Source: Chrysoperla carnea
Lineage: Eukaryota > Arthropoda > Insecta > Neuroptera > Chrysopidae
Reading direction: 5' to 3'
DNA length: 64,000 bases
Assembly: GCF_905475395.1 (NCBI RefSeq)
Contig: NC_058339.1
Location: 21,212,001 to 21,276,000 of the forward strand
Positions 21,864 to 33,439 of the stretch are shown here, piece after piece. Position numbers and translations under genes: made by a program. The notes under the pieces were generated by a model. It was not told where the DNA came from. It made no database searches and worked only from the letters and a program-made list of their open reading frames with translations. The number at the start of each line of letters is the position of its first letter. Position 1 is the stretch's first letter.

Positions 21864-22017
21864 TAATCCAGTCGTGGTATAATGACAATGTGGACATTTG
21901 AATGGTTTTTCCCCAGTATGTAAACGCATATGTTGCCTTAAACGACTTGATAAACGTGCTCTGAATGGGCAAACTGGACATCGATGCGATTTTATATTAT
22001 CATGTATTTTTAAATGC
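21864..22017 (-). CDS. Large C2H2 zinc-finger protein, exon 5
   Basis: Encodes residues 916-967. It starts with H-L-K-I-H, which ends the finger begun in exon 4. A full finger then runs C-P-V-C to H-M-R-L-H with the classic TGEKPF linker, followed by the first half of the next finger (C-P-H-C-H-Y-T-T-T-G-L). The donor is TTA|GTAAGT at 21863 and the acceptor TTTTTTAG is at 22018-22019. Read-through beyond the donor soon gives an unrelated sequence, which supports splicing there. Confidence 0.92.
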
Positions 22018-22767
22018 CTAAAAAATAAAATTTAATAAATATTTTAAAATTAATTTCTATAAATTACAAACTATTGTATTGTAATATTGAATGAAAAAAG
22101 CACGGAGTCCTCAGAAAATGTCTCGCGCAAAAAAGACGTATTATTATACAATTATCTGAAAAGCTGAATTAAAGAAGTTAATTTCAATGTATTCATTAAA
22201 AATATCAGCTAGGTTTAATGAATCTGATACACCTTTTGATGATTAAGAGCATGTTTCCTAGTTTAAAAGAATTGTGTGGAATGGAAATATTAGGAAATCT
22301 TCTTTGCATTGATAATTTTAGATTTTTCTAAACTTGCGGTCGAATAAAACTGAATTATGGATTTGGTTATACTAAATACTATAAAGAAAATGATCTTATT
22401 TCGTTTCGTTTAAATTACAGATTAAAATAAGAAATTATATGTAATTTATGAAATAATATGATTTACCCCTCATTTTCAAGGTTATCGTACTAGCTACTGG
22501 TGAAAAATAGACTTACGGTCTAAAAATGTGCCGCAAAGGGAAAAGCAGGTTAGAGAAATAATATTAACATTTAATTATGTTCATTATGTAATTTGTGTAT
22601 CATATCTGCAATAAAATTGCCTATAAATAAAAATAAATTAAATTACTGTTGATGTTTATCAATGTTAAGCCACGATCCGCACTGAGGATTTCCGGGCAGA
22701 GCTAATTACTTATTTTAAACCATAATTTTTGCATTTTGTATTGAAAAAATTTATATTTTTTATTTAC
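22018..22767 (-). other. Intron between exons 4 and 5
   Basis: A 750-bp intron. No RNA gene or repeat with clear limits is visible. Confidence 0.75.
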
Positions 22768-22953
22768 CTTTGAAGTAAATTTTGAGTGTTTGCTGCATAC
22801 GAACAAAAATCACACTGAAATGTGCGTTGATTATTATGTGATTGTAAATGTGGCTTCAAAGCGGATACAGAATACGTACGATAAGAACAACCATCTTTTG
22901 GACATGGAACCGTTTTTTTATGCATATTTATGACATGTTGCTGCAGTAAGTAA
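22768..22953 (-). CDS. Large C2H2 zinc-finger protein, exon 4
   Basis: Encodes residues 854-916. It starts Y-L-L-Q-Q-H-V-I-N-M-H, the second half of a finger whose first half is at the end of exon 3, 30 kb upstream on the minus strand. A C-x4-C finger (C-P-K-D-G-C) ending H-L-Q-S-H follows, then C-D-F-C-S-Y-A-A, completed in exon 5. The acceptor CATTTTCAG and donor AG|GTAAAT are good matches and the phases fit both neighbours. Confidence 0.92.
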
Positions 22954-24716
22954 CTGAAAATGGAAATAAAAAGAAATAGAACAAAATATATTAAATATTT
23001 AATAATTTTTAAATAAGTAATGACAGTAGGATAGTATATAGTGTAACATTTTGAAAAAGAATAAAATTAAAATAAATTTTTTGAATCAAATATTTTATTT
23101 TCCTTTGACATACATGTTATTTTTATAGTATATATGTATGTTATATCCCCAATCGGGTATTGGAAGGTAAAAAAAAAGAAGTTTTTTTTTATCCAAGAGA
23201 ACTCATAATTTGACAATACAGTGTTAATATATCTGTCTTTTTAATAAGATCTATAGCATATAATATTTTTTCTTTCATAAAAGTAGAAATATTATTTTTA
23301 ATATAGAACGCCAAATTTAATCTATTAAATAAATATTTTGAAAAAAAGAAAATTATAACATAATTTAGCCCGAAAAATGGACTAGAGCTTCAATGTGAAC
23401 GCCACTGTGATACAGTTTTGGAATTCCATGAAACAACAATTTATGTTTACTCTGATATTTTTTTTTAATCCCGCAATTACATTCATACAAAATTGAAAAT
23501 AATCTCGATAAATATCCTAGGGGCTAATCTTTTTGCTTTAAATTTTAGGCAAACATAAAAAAGATTCGGGATTCCGATATACAACTCACATTACACTCCG
23601 TCGCGTCGTGTCCTGACATTAAAAATGACGTTTATTAAATTTGTGTTTTTATTGTTGGGTTGCCCGCCTTTTTATGGTTTCGTTGACGCTTAATAGCAAT
23701 CAGGTACAATTATTTGTATAATATTTAACACTGCAAATTTTTTGTGCGTATTTGAGACTATGCGCGAAAATTTTTCATTCATGTCTATTTACAAAATTAA
23801 AAATTTGTGTTCTTTCAATAAGTGTTACAGATTATACATCCTAGCGTGCATCGGTGTATATTATAGTTTTCGATATTTTGAAATACCGTTTTAAAATCAT
23901 CCGCCAAAATTTGAAGCCCTACTAAATATAATTCGGTAGGGGATAAATTTGGCGATAAAATAGGATGTTATGACTAATATTCAATTTTTTACTTGTAAAT
24001 GGTATAGTAAATATCAAATTAAAATTATTGAAAAATAACAATTAATAACTTGTTGCATTAGAAATTGTGAAATAAGAGACAAAATTGCATAAATATTTAA
24101 AAAATGAGAAGTAACATAATAACTTATTCAGATTTGTTAAAAAGTAGTATTAAATTTTCAATGTAAACCATATGTACAATCTATAGATTTACATGTCCAT
24201 CCATACAATTATATTAAAAAAGTAGTGTGCCATTTCTATTTCGAAAATTCGAAAAGTATTTTTGAATTTCATCATACATTTATATATATAGTAGATGCCA
24301 TTATTTTGAGTTATCGTCATAGCCAAACCTGTATCTAAAATTTTAGTTCAATCAAATAATTTACTTGGAAGAGTCTAAGATTTCTTTGATAACCTTTGAA
24401 TAGAAAGATCGAAAGGACAAGAAACACATACCCATGACATCGCGGTTTAAGTAACAGCTAGCAAAAAGGAAATCTAGTTTAGTTTAACAATTCATATTTT
24501 TTTTTTTTTTGTAAATTCTAAGTAAGACTATGAACAAATATTTTTGTCGCATATATATTTCTCGTATGTGGCACATTTTTCACATAAAAAAATATACGGT
24601 TTCTGACGTACATTCGTGCCATAGTATCCACATAGCAATGTATAATTGAGCAACTACTAAAAACTGTACGCAAATAATATATATCTATACGTAGACAGTA
24701 TGCATAGCATAGGTAT

Positions 24717-24747
24717 GAAAGGGGGGTGGAGTAAAACCACCCCTTTC
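24717..24747. other. GC-rich hairpin
   Basis: GAAAGGGGGGTGG and CCACCCCTTTC form a stem around a 7-base loop, in otherwise AT-rich DNA. Function unknown. Confidence 0.5.
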
Positions 24748-25232
24748 AAAAAATAATATATCCACCCCATATCACACAATATATACATTTTTTAACCTAC
24801 TGTTATTTCACCTATAGTTAGGAGAGTATAAACGATTTAAGAATATGCTGTGGTGGATGTGACTTAAACAGACCTTTTTATGGTTCAGTAAAATATTTTA
24901 TTTAATCCAAAACGATTCGCCAAAGTGGCCAAAAAATTATATTAATTTTATTCAAATTTCAAAGCGCTTGAAAAGGTATACCCTTGGTGTCAGCAAATGT
25001 TATTTTAGGTGGGGATAACTTTAAGAGATTGCCAGATTTTAAATTGAATAAGAGTAATCTAATGACACTCGACTAATTATGTCTTTACCTGCCTAGATTA
25101 AAATTATGAAAAAAACTTGGCCCACAGATTTTTGGGTCTTTATAAGATATCATAATACAAAATTTAAAAATACTTTTTACGAAAATATAATGTTCGTATA
25201 TGTGTAAATATATTAAAAATTAAAAAAAAAAT

Positions 25233-25428
25233 AAAAAACCCGACTGCGTTAAATAATATCTGAAAAGAAAGAAATAAGTCTAGTAGTTTTCACAGCTAAT
25301 TAAAGAGTTGGGGCTCATTATTGGGAAGATTTGAGTCGGTGTAGATTTTAATGGTCTCTGACTATTAAAGTTAAACTACTGGATTTGTTTCATTCTTTCC
25401 AGATTTTATTTTACGCAGTCAGGTTTTT
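25233..25428. mobile_element. Small MITE with terminal inverted repeats
   Basis: The left end AAAACCCGACTGCGTTAAAT and the reverse complement of the right end AAAACCTGACTGCGTAAAAT match, and the similarity continues inward for about 45 bp. The element is about 195 bp. I could not settle the target duplication, so the superfamily is open. Confidence 0.65.
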
Positions 25429-26506
25429 GATTTTTGGTGTCGCAGCACTAAAACTCTTATTATAGTTTATTTAAAAGTGGGTAAAAGCTAGTATTTCAAT
25501 AAATATTAGATTCATTGAAACAGTGGCAATTCTAGAAAAATTTATATTCTATAACTTTGTTTAAGAAATGATTTAATATTTATAATAAACACAAAAATTT
25601 CAAAATTTTATTCCCTTTTCGCTCTGACCTCCCATTTTTGCGACCTAACTTGACTATTTTCAATGTATTTTTGAAATCCATTGATCATTTTTTGTGGGGT
25701 ATGGATAGTCAAAAATTTGGCAACCTCACAAGCATACATCAGGATGGATTTATAAAAGGATGTTATGCTTACAGACAACTTAAATTGTACAAAAACCATA
25801 AAATATTTGATTTCGATTTTCCGAGATAAAAACAATAGCTTTCTATCCGAAAGTTAATAAAGGTGGAGGTGTTATAGTATCATCTCATTCCTATTAGGTA
25901 CATACACTCATTTCATATAAGATCTGACTGAAGTAACACCTCAAATTTATGAGCACCACGGGCTTAAAAGTATGCCATAAATCCACTATTCTGAGCATCT
26001 CGCGTCGTTTAAAAATCTACTATTATATGCTACCCCTATACTTCTTTAGTACTGCCTACCCGTTTATAATGGCATTATCACCATGGATGGATACACCACC
26101 AAGTTCTTTCTGTATAGTCATCAAATGAACAAGAAAGAAGAATGGGTGTCGTTCGTCGTTTACTTATACTTGGTGAATGAATGAATGTTCTTCTTCTGTT
26201 AGTTATATATGGTGGTGGTGGTGGCAAAGCTGAAAAAATATTGCCAGTTTGATTGTAATCATAGACAACAAGAAAACTCATTTCCGTTTTGAATTCTTTT
26301 CAATGAGAATCAATGTGTTGTTTGTTGTTTGTGCAGAAAAGAACATCACTTTCCTACAATGCGCAAACTTATAAAAAAAGAATTTTTTTTTTATCAATTT
26401 ACACCGAATTTGTAAAACATATCTAAGCAATTTGGAGAAGCTATTACATAACAAGAAAAACAAAAAATCGACTGAATAAATTGTTGAAATACTTTAGAAA
26501 GTGTTG

Positions 26507-26545
26507 TCACCCTATTAGCTCAGTTGGTTAAGGCGTAACCAATTC
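26507..26545 (+). repeat. tRNA-like 5' fragment heading a repeat (SINE-like)
   Basis: CTATTAGCTCAGTTGGTTAA resembles a tRNA 5' half and has a perfect Pol III A box (TAGCTCAGTTG). It runs straight into repeat family D. No B box follows, so this is either a truncated tRNA-derived SINE head or a chance fusion. Confidence 0.5.
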
Positions 26546-26757
26546 CATCTTTTTCGTTTTTCAAATCTTTTTCATTTTTGAGTTATCGTGCTGGCAGACA
26601 AATGGGCAGATGGGCAGACAGACAGCCGGAAAGTGATTTTATAAACACCTATAGCAAAATTTTGTTCGTAGCATCAATATTTTTAAACGTTACAAACTCT
26701 GGACTAAACTTAGTATACCTCGATATATATTACATATATAACAGGGTATAAAAAGCA
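26546..26757 (+). repeat. Dispersed repeat family D, copy 2
   Basis: Has GAGTTATCGTG, repeated CAGA/GGGCAGA units, GTGATTTTATAAACACC, CAATATTTTTAAACGTTACA and the AATATACYTTGATATATTTCAT-like end (here TATACCTCGATATATATTAC). Same orientation as 1630-1882. Confidence 0.75.
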
Positions 26758-28162
26758 TCAAGTTATTAGTTGATATAATAGCGATAAGTTTTTAAAGAAT
26801 TATTTACACCCAAAAATTTTATTGGTTTAATTATCGAATAAGAAATACGCTTTTTATTCAATAAATTATTGTTGGTCCTCACAAAAAAATTAACAATTTA
26901 TGGTCAAAACTTTTTTTCTAAAAACGTTAGATTTCGGAGTATTTGCGACATAAAAATATGTCATTATTGAACTTAATCGAAAGAAAATCGGTCACACCCG
27001 AATGTCCTCTATTATCCATCAAAATTTTTGGATAAAGAATTTTTCCGCGGTTAGCGTGTTTTCCTTTGATTAAAAGCAATAATAACATATTTTTAAGTCG
27101 CATTTTCTTCGAAACCTTACGTTTTTCGGAAAAATGTTTTAAGAATTTTTTGTGAAAATCAACTTTCTTATTGTGTTTTTCTATCTTTTACCGTTTAAGA
27201 TTTAAATTGGCTATTAAAGAAATCCGAAAAACTAGGTCTAATCTGATGTCAGATCGTGAGGTACCCCATCAAACTCTGCAACTTTTGTTTAATTTTATTT
27301 TTGTTTTTTGATTGGTTAACTACAAAAGTGCATTTAGTTTCAAGTAAAATAAAAAGTTTTTGGATTTAAAAAAAATTGCTTTTACTGTTCATTTATTTAC
27401 AAGTTGACTATTATGATTTGGTTTTAAATCAGGTTCTACCTAACTTATAAGTGGAAATTTTCTTATGCCATATCCAGCTTTGAGATGGTAAAGTTTGAAA
27501 AGACACGTGTACTGTGTACCTTGAATCAAACAACATAATGTACCACTGATACATGGTAATAGGTGCGCATTGTATTTTACAATTATTTTGCCCTCTTTTG
27601 ATGGTATACCAATTATAGGTAAACGTATTATCAATGAAAAAAGAAATCTATTTCACAACATATTATTACAAAATTTGTTATCTTTTTCCCAGGGATCTTT
27701 AGATTTTACTGAATACCTCGTAAAAATATATGAATTTATGTAATAATATTTTGGTGAAAGGAAGTAATAATATCATTTGAAAATATAAAAAAGCAAATGT
27801 TTATTTTTCGATAACAAACATATATAATATAAGAATATTTAATTCGTTCCACAAGGTTAATTCATAATTATTGCACGTAAATAAAAGTAAATGAATTTTG
27901 ATTTTAAAACATATATAATATAATAAGAAATATTTAAAATATAATAATAAAAATAATATGTATGTAATAAATTTAATGTAATGTGCCATAGATATATTTA
28001 TGTATAAAATATGGCACAGGATATCAAACTACCAGCTAGCAAGCAAATATTATACAAAATGGTTTATAACAAATGTCCACATATCATAATGATTAAAATA
28101 TTGATTCTGATTTTATATTATTCAATTTCGATGGACAAAGGACCTCGCAAAATTAGAATGCC

Positions 28163-28260
28163 TGTCTGTGAAACTTTTTCTAATCCATTCTAAAATGGTC
28201 TTTGGATCATTCTGATCAAAAGCTTCCACAGCCACAAAAATTTTTAACAAGTTGTTTCGA
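28163..28260 (-). repeat. Coding-like repeat fragment, copy 3
   Basis: Minus-strand frame reads KIFVAVEAFDQNDPKTILEW then IRKSFTDRH. It aligns residue by residue with 21736-21832 (shared A-x-D-x-N-D-P-K-x-I-L and K-S-F-T). Confidence 0.6.
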
Positions 28261-29589
28261 AAAATTGACAGATATGTACCCACCTGTTTACACTGAATTG
28301 ACAGTTTTTGCCTATATGACGTCATATCAGGGCTCGCTCGTGTTTTAGGTCACATGATATATAGTTTAAAAATTACGATTTTTAATTTTAATATAATAAA
28401 ACAATTATGTGCTTTTATGTCTCAAAATCAGAATCTTTAAATATATTTCTACATAAATTTTAATTTTTATCCAATTTCATAATTTATTTTTCACTTCCGA
28501 AAGTACCCTACTATAGGTTTGCTTAAAAAATTCCACGTGCTTGCCCTTTTTTAACCTCTCGCCTTTAAGCACGTGCCTACTTTTCCCTGATAGATAAACC
28601 CCCTCCGATTATGTGCCTGTAAGAATGTCACTGTACTATCAGGAATTGTTGACTTATGCTTGGTTTTTCCAGGAATATGGTTATGTTTATATTAGACATT
28701 TTTGCTGTTGTGATTCATTACAAACTGCATTGCATATTGCATTGCATATTGTTTGAATGGATGGGTATTTACCACTTTGTATTCATATATTGTATTAATA
28801 CAACAAACATAAAAATAAGCAGAGCATTATTTCATTTATGAATGTTGAGTGAGACTATATATTTATACTTCTTATACTTATACTTGGTGACTTGGTTATG
28901 CTTCAAGAAGAAGAACATTCATACATTCATACATACGAACAACAAACATACAAAACACCAAGTATTTATGTGACGCCTTTGGACGACAGACGAACGGACG
29001 TATATACGACAGATATGTGTTTTATAGTGGAGGACATACTACATACGATGCGATGATCAACACAAAAATACAACAACTATCAACATTTTACAAATATATT
29101 CATATATTTTATTCATTGAATGCTGATCCGTCTATTAAATACGGCAATGATAACGTTAGGTATGTCCGATACAGAGAATTCTATACAGGGGTAATCGTGA
29201 ATTTGTGGGGACCTGAGGTATTACCTTCTATACAGGGGGGATCGTGAATTTGTGACTTACTCCTAGAAGTAGCACAACGCGAAATATGGAACGGCGTTTG
29301 CAGACTAAACTCCTCTGAAACAGCTCGACCGATTTTAATATAATTTTCTGAGTGTTTTTTTCTGTGGGTATGAGAATAAGTTGTAAAGTATTTTTCTCCT
29401 GCCTCACCCTCGCCGATACAAAGGTAGGAGGTATGAAAATCCATCATTTTTGAATCCAATACTTAACCGATCGCAGCTAATAAAAATTAGGGTTCCGTTC
29501 TATATGAAAGCCCATGAAATTGTGAACAAAAGAAGGGAAAAGTGAGAGTATGGGAAGTGAAGCACGGTTGTTTTAAAAGCATGGGCTTT

Positions 29590-30290
29590 ATTTTATTAAC
29601 CCTCGAACTAAAAGAAGGGGTGTTATAAGTTTGACCGCTATGTGTATGTGTCTGTTGTGTTTGTCTGTGGCATCGTAGCGCCTAAACGGATGATCCGGTT
29701 ATAATTTTTTTGATTTCATTTGAAAGATATTTTAACGGAGAGTATTCTTAGCTGTGTCAAGTGCGATTTGGGTTTCAAACCAAAAAAACTATAAAATTGG
29801 CGATGATCTTCAAAATCGATTCAGTTTGTAAAAGGCTTGACATATAATTTTAACATATAAATAATGACTATGGAAATGAATGGTCAAATAAACCTGGCTC
29901 AATTCATTTCGGAAAGTGAAATGATAAAATAATTAGGTAATTCAAAAGAATAAACTCAACTCAAATATTTCAATTTCAATTAAAATATTTCCAAAAATTT
30001 GTCACAAAAATGATAGCTCTCTAAGTATCCTTTTCATCTCATCTCATGTCATTGACCATCACTTTGATATTAATTTAAGAAGGAGTATTATAAGTTAAAA
30101 GTGTTTATCTGTGTGTCTGTGTGTTTTTCAGTGGCATCGTAGCCCCTAAACGGTCGAACCGCCTTGATTGAGAACATATTATAGCTTAAGTTTCCAAAAA
30201 TCGATTTACTAGGAATAAATCGCATTTATCGGGGGGTTTTTTAAATTTTGTAATTTTCACTTATGAGACACCAACTCATGAAGAACATCA
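29590..30290 (+). repeat. Dispersed repeat family C, long copy
   Basis: Starts near AACCCTCGAACTAAAAGAAG and shares a long ordered block with 60705-61345. Shared parts are GGCATCGTAGCGCCTAAACG, AATGAATGGTCAAATAAAC, TTCATCTCATCTCATG-like sequence, and TTAAGAAGGAGT with a second GTGTGTTTTTCAGTGGCATC unit. Each copy has two degenerate units. Confidence 0.8.
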
Positions 30291-31081
30291 CGCAATGAAA
30301 GAGCTATAACTCTTATATCCTTTAAAAGTGTATGTAGTTATTAGATATATGGCTTATACTCATTCGCATACACACGGTTATGAGGTGAGGTGTGTACATT
30401 TTATATGTATGTGTTGGTGTGGTATAACGGCGGTGATTTGCAAAACTACTGAAGTGACATCTACTTTGCATGATCGTGCAATTCTAAATGTCATTCTGAC
30501 TGAATATATGATAATTGCGTTTTGCGACAACGAATGGCAAAAGTTTCATCGCTTGTTTGTTTGTGTTAGTCGTTATACGTTACGCTATCATCATTTTCTT
30601 CGTCTTTTTTTTTTGTTCCGTGAATATTGTTGTCTATATCTCTTTTAACGGCTTTTTTTTTTAAACTCTATTAAAATTTTATGGATACTTGCTATCAATT
30701 AAAATACCTATTTTTATCGTTTCATATGTAAAGTACTGAATATATGTATACCTATTCTGTTTTAAATAGATTTAAATTTACTGTTAACTTTTCATTGTAC
30801 TTTAAGTCAATGGGTTTTTTTTACGCTTGTTGTTTCGCTTTGGGAATAGCATCAGAAAATTCAAAATTTTCTATAATTATTGAGGATTATATTACATAAT
30901 TATCATAAAAACATCAAGTCGATTGACCGTCTCGAACCCGAGATAAATTTAATTAAAGTTCTGTTCATTAACACGAAGAGCATGCTTGACAGATACCAGA
31001 TTAGTAATAAATTATTTGGTTAGTGTCAATTAGGCAGTGTTCCCAGACGCACATAATTATAGTACCTACACGAATGTTGCC

Positions 31082-31160
31082 AATTTTATACTATTTACAT
31101 CCAAAACTAGTTATGCACATGTATCCATAACTCGTTTTGAATGTAAATAGTGTAAAAATG
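31082..31160. other. Long imperfect hairpin
   Basis: Arms 31090-31115 and 31126-31151 are inverted copies of ACTATTTACAT-C-CAAAAC-A-AGTTATG type with two mismatches over 26 bp and a 10-base loop. Similarity continues slightly beyond. It may be a small fold-back MITE. Confidence 0.65.
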
Positions 31161-33165
31161 CTAAATTTGTGTACTATGGCCCACACACGCGAAACATATC
31201 TCACATTGTTACGTGACAATCTCTGCCAGTTCTCACCATAAATAGCACTACTACATATATTGTCATGGAATTTTGATATTAAAACATTATTTGTTTTGAT
31301 AAAAAAGTTGTTTCTGAAAAATATTACTTTTATTTAATGAAAATAAAATTTTTGGAAAACGTAGCAAATAATACGATATCATTGGACTAGCATAAAAGAT
31401 TTGTAAATTCATATTATAAGACCCATGGGCTTTGTTCACGCGGGTGCAATTAATTTATGATTTATATTAGACAAAAATGTCACTAGACCATGCAGTTTAG
31501 TTAAATTTAAATTTTTATGATTTCTTAATTCACTCAAAAACAACTTTTATAGCTCATTATATGTATGATTTATTAGTAATTAATTAAGGACATTTTATAT
31601 TTATTATAGAAAGTTATAGTTTATAATAAATTAAGGCTGTTAGGGCACCTTATAAATATAAATGGTTTTCAAATTACCCAAAATTCAAAACAAATTCTAT
31701 CGTGGATTATATCTATTCAAAAGTAATAATAGTTAACTCTCTAGCGGCACCAACTCTCACACATGTGGCATCATTATTTTTGTTGATACCTCTTAAGTGA
31801 TAGGGTCTAGAAATTCGTTTTTTCTCAAGCTTCCTATTTTTAACGTAGGTTAAATATTGAAAAAAAAAATAGTTATATTATTCAGAAATTTAATAGAAAC
31901 GGGTAGGTCTGTCAGACTTGTGTCATGACTGATGTTCTAAATTGGGATACCATTTCTTAAAACTTAAGACTTAATTAATAATAAGCTAAGGGTCAAAGTT
32001 TTAATTGTAAAATAATGTACTTTGACAGCAAAATTGTTTTGAAATAGTTTTTAACGTTTACCTATTAAAGATATTTATTTTGTCGATTAAGGGATAATTT
32101 AAAAATTTGTTTTATTTCGTAGACTAAGCAGGTATAATTTACTAAAGTGCCCCCGAACTAAACGTTCTTGAATTTTAAATGTTCTAACTACCTTAATGTC
32201 CAAAAACAAAATTCATACGATTGGTGTAAATTTAACAGTAAACCTGTTAAAAATATATCTTTATTATTGTCAATCAGAAGGTTATCATGAATTTATTTGC
32301 GTGTTTCAAAATCCATTAACGTTTAACCAAAAAACACAAAAACAGAGACAAAATATATTTATGGTATTAATTAATTAATAAAAAAAAAAAACTAATTAAA
32401 ATAAAAAATAAATATATTTGTATTCAAATGTGTTTATTATTCAATTAAACTATCTAATATAGCTAAATATTATTAAAACTATTTTTTTTTCATTTTGATG
32501 ACCTAAGAATTAAAAATCAATAATCTCATAAATCTTTCAAATGTTTCAACTCAACTAATCTCCATACAAACTAAATTATCATAAATCAATCCAAATTGAA
32601 TAGTGATGATGAAATAATATTATTTTACACTATTAAAAATAATCATGAACTTGATTGTATTTTTGTATGGTTCAAAAAAATGTTACATATTTATTATTTC
32701 ATCTTACTTTTTCAGTTTTCTAGTTTGTATAAATCAAGTATCCCGGGAAAAACTGAATTATATATCAGCTATCTCCGATAATTTCTTTTGATAAAAAAAG
32801 GTAAACTTAGATCATAATAAATCTAGTTACATTCTATTAGTTGTTCATCTGTGTAGATCTACTTACATCATAATTGATGTACAATAGTTCATCTGTGCAC
32901 ATCAGAGTACATCAACGTATATAAGCGTACATCAGTGTTGATCCGTACATCACTGTAAGTATATGCGTACTAAATATCAGCAGCTTAATTGTATCAACTC
33001 TCACGAAGCAACCTAGTTGAACTTATTGCATAGAGATAAAACCGCAGACCAGCAAAGTCGCTTGTCAAACGGTTGATAAAAGAGACACGTATAACTGTAA
33101 AGAGGCAGTAAAATATAGATAAAATGGGCGCGTAGAACTTTTCTTCTCTTATACGGCTGTCTTAA

Positions 33166-33439
33166 GGCCCAATTCCACAGAGGCAACATGTAGCATGTAC
33201 ACATAGTCTTTCAATAGAGATAAAGGGAATACAAAGCGACAAAAAATATATCTCCTTGCCGCATGCAACAAGTTGAGCAGTGTTGTCGTCTATCCAACAG
33301 TGAACGGATCGGTGCGGCTTGTAGCGTGTAACATGAACAACTTTAATTGAATTTTGTGCTACCTTGTCGCACGCCTACAACACTTGACAACAAATATCGA
33401 GCCACATGTCGCCCAGTGTTGCTGCAGTGGAATTGCCCC
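33166..33439. mobile_element. Putative MITE
   Basis: The left end GGCCCAATTCCACAGAGGCAACA and the reverse complement of the right end GGGGCAATTCCACTGCAGCAACA match well. The 274-bp interior also carries ACATGTAGCATGT- and TAGCGTGTAACATG-like words. A clean target duplication could not be seen (CTGTCTTA on the left, CTGTATAC on the right). Confidence 0.6.

Noticed and set aside
26078..26281. Minus frame with a run of five prolines
   Set aside because: The proline run is a GGT microsatellite read in reverse; no other sign of coding.
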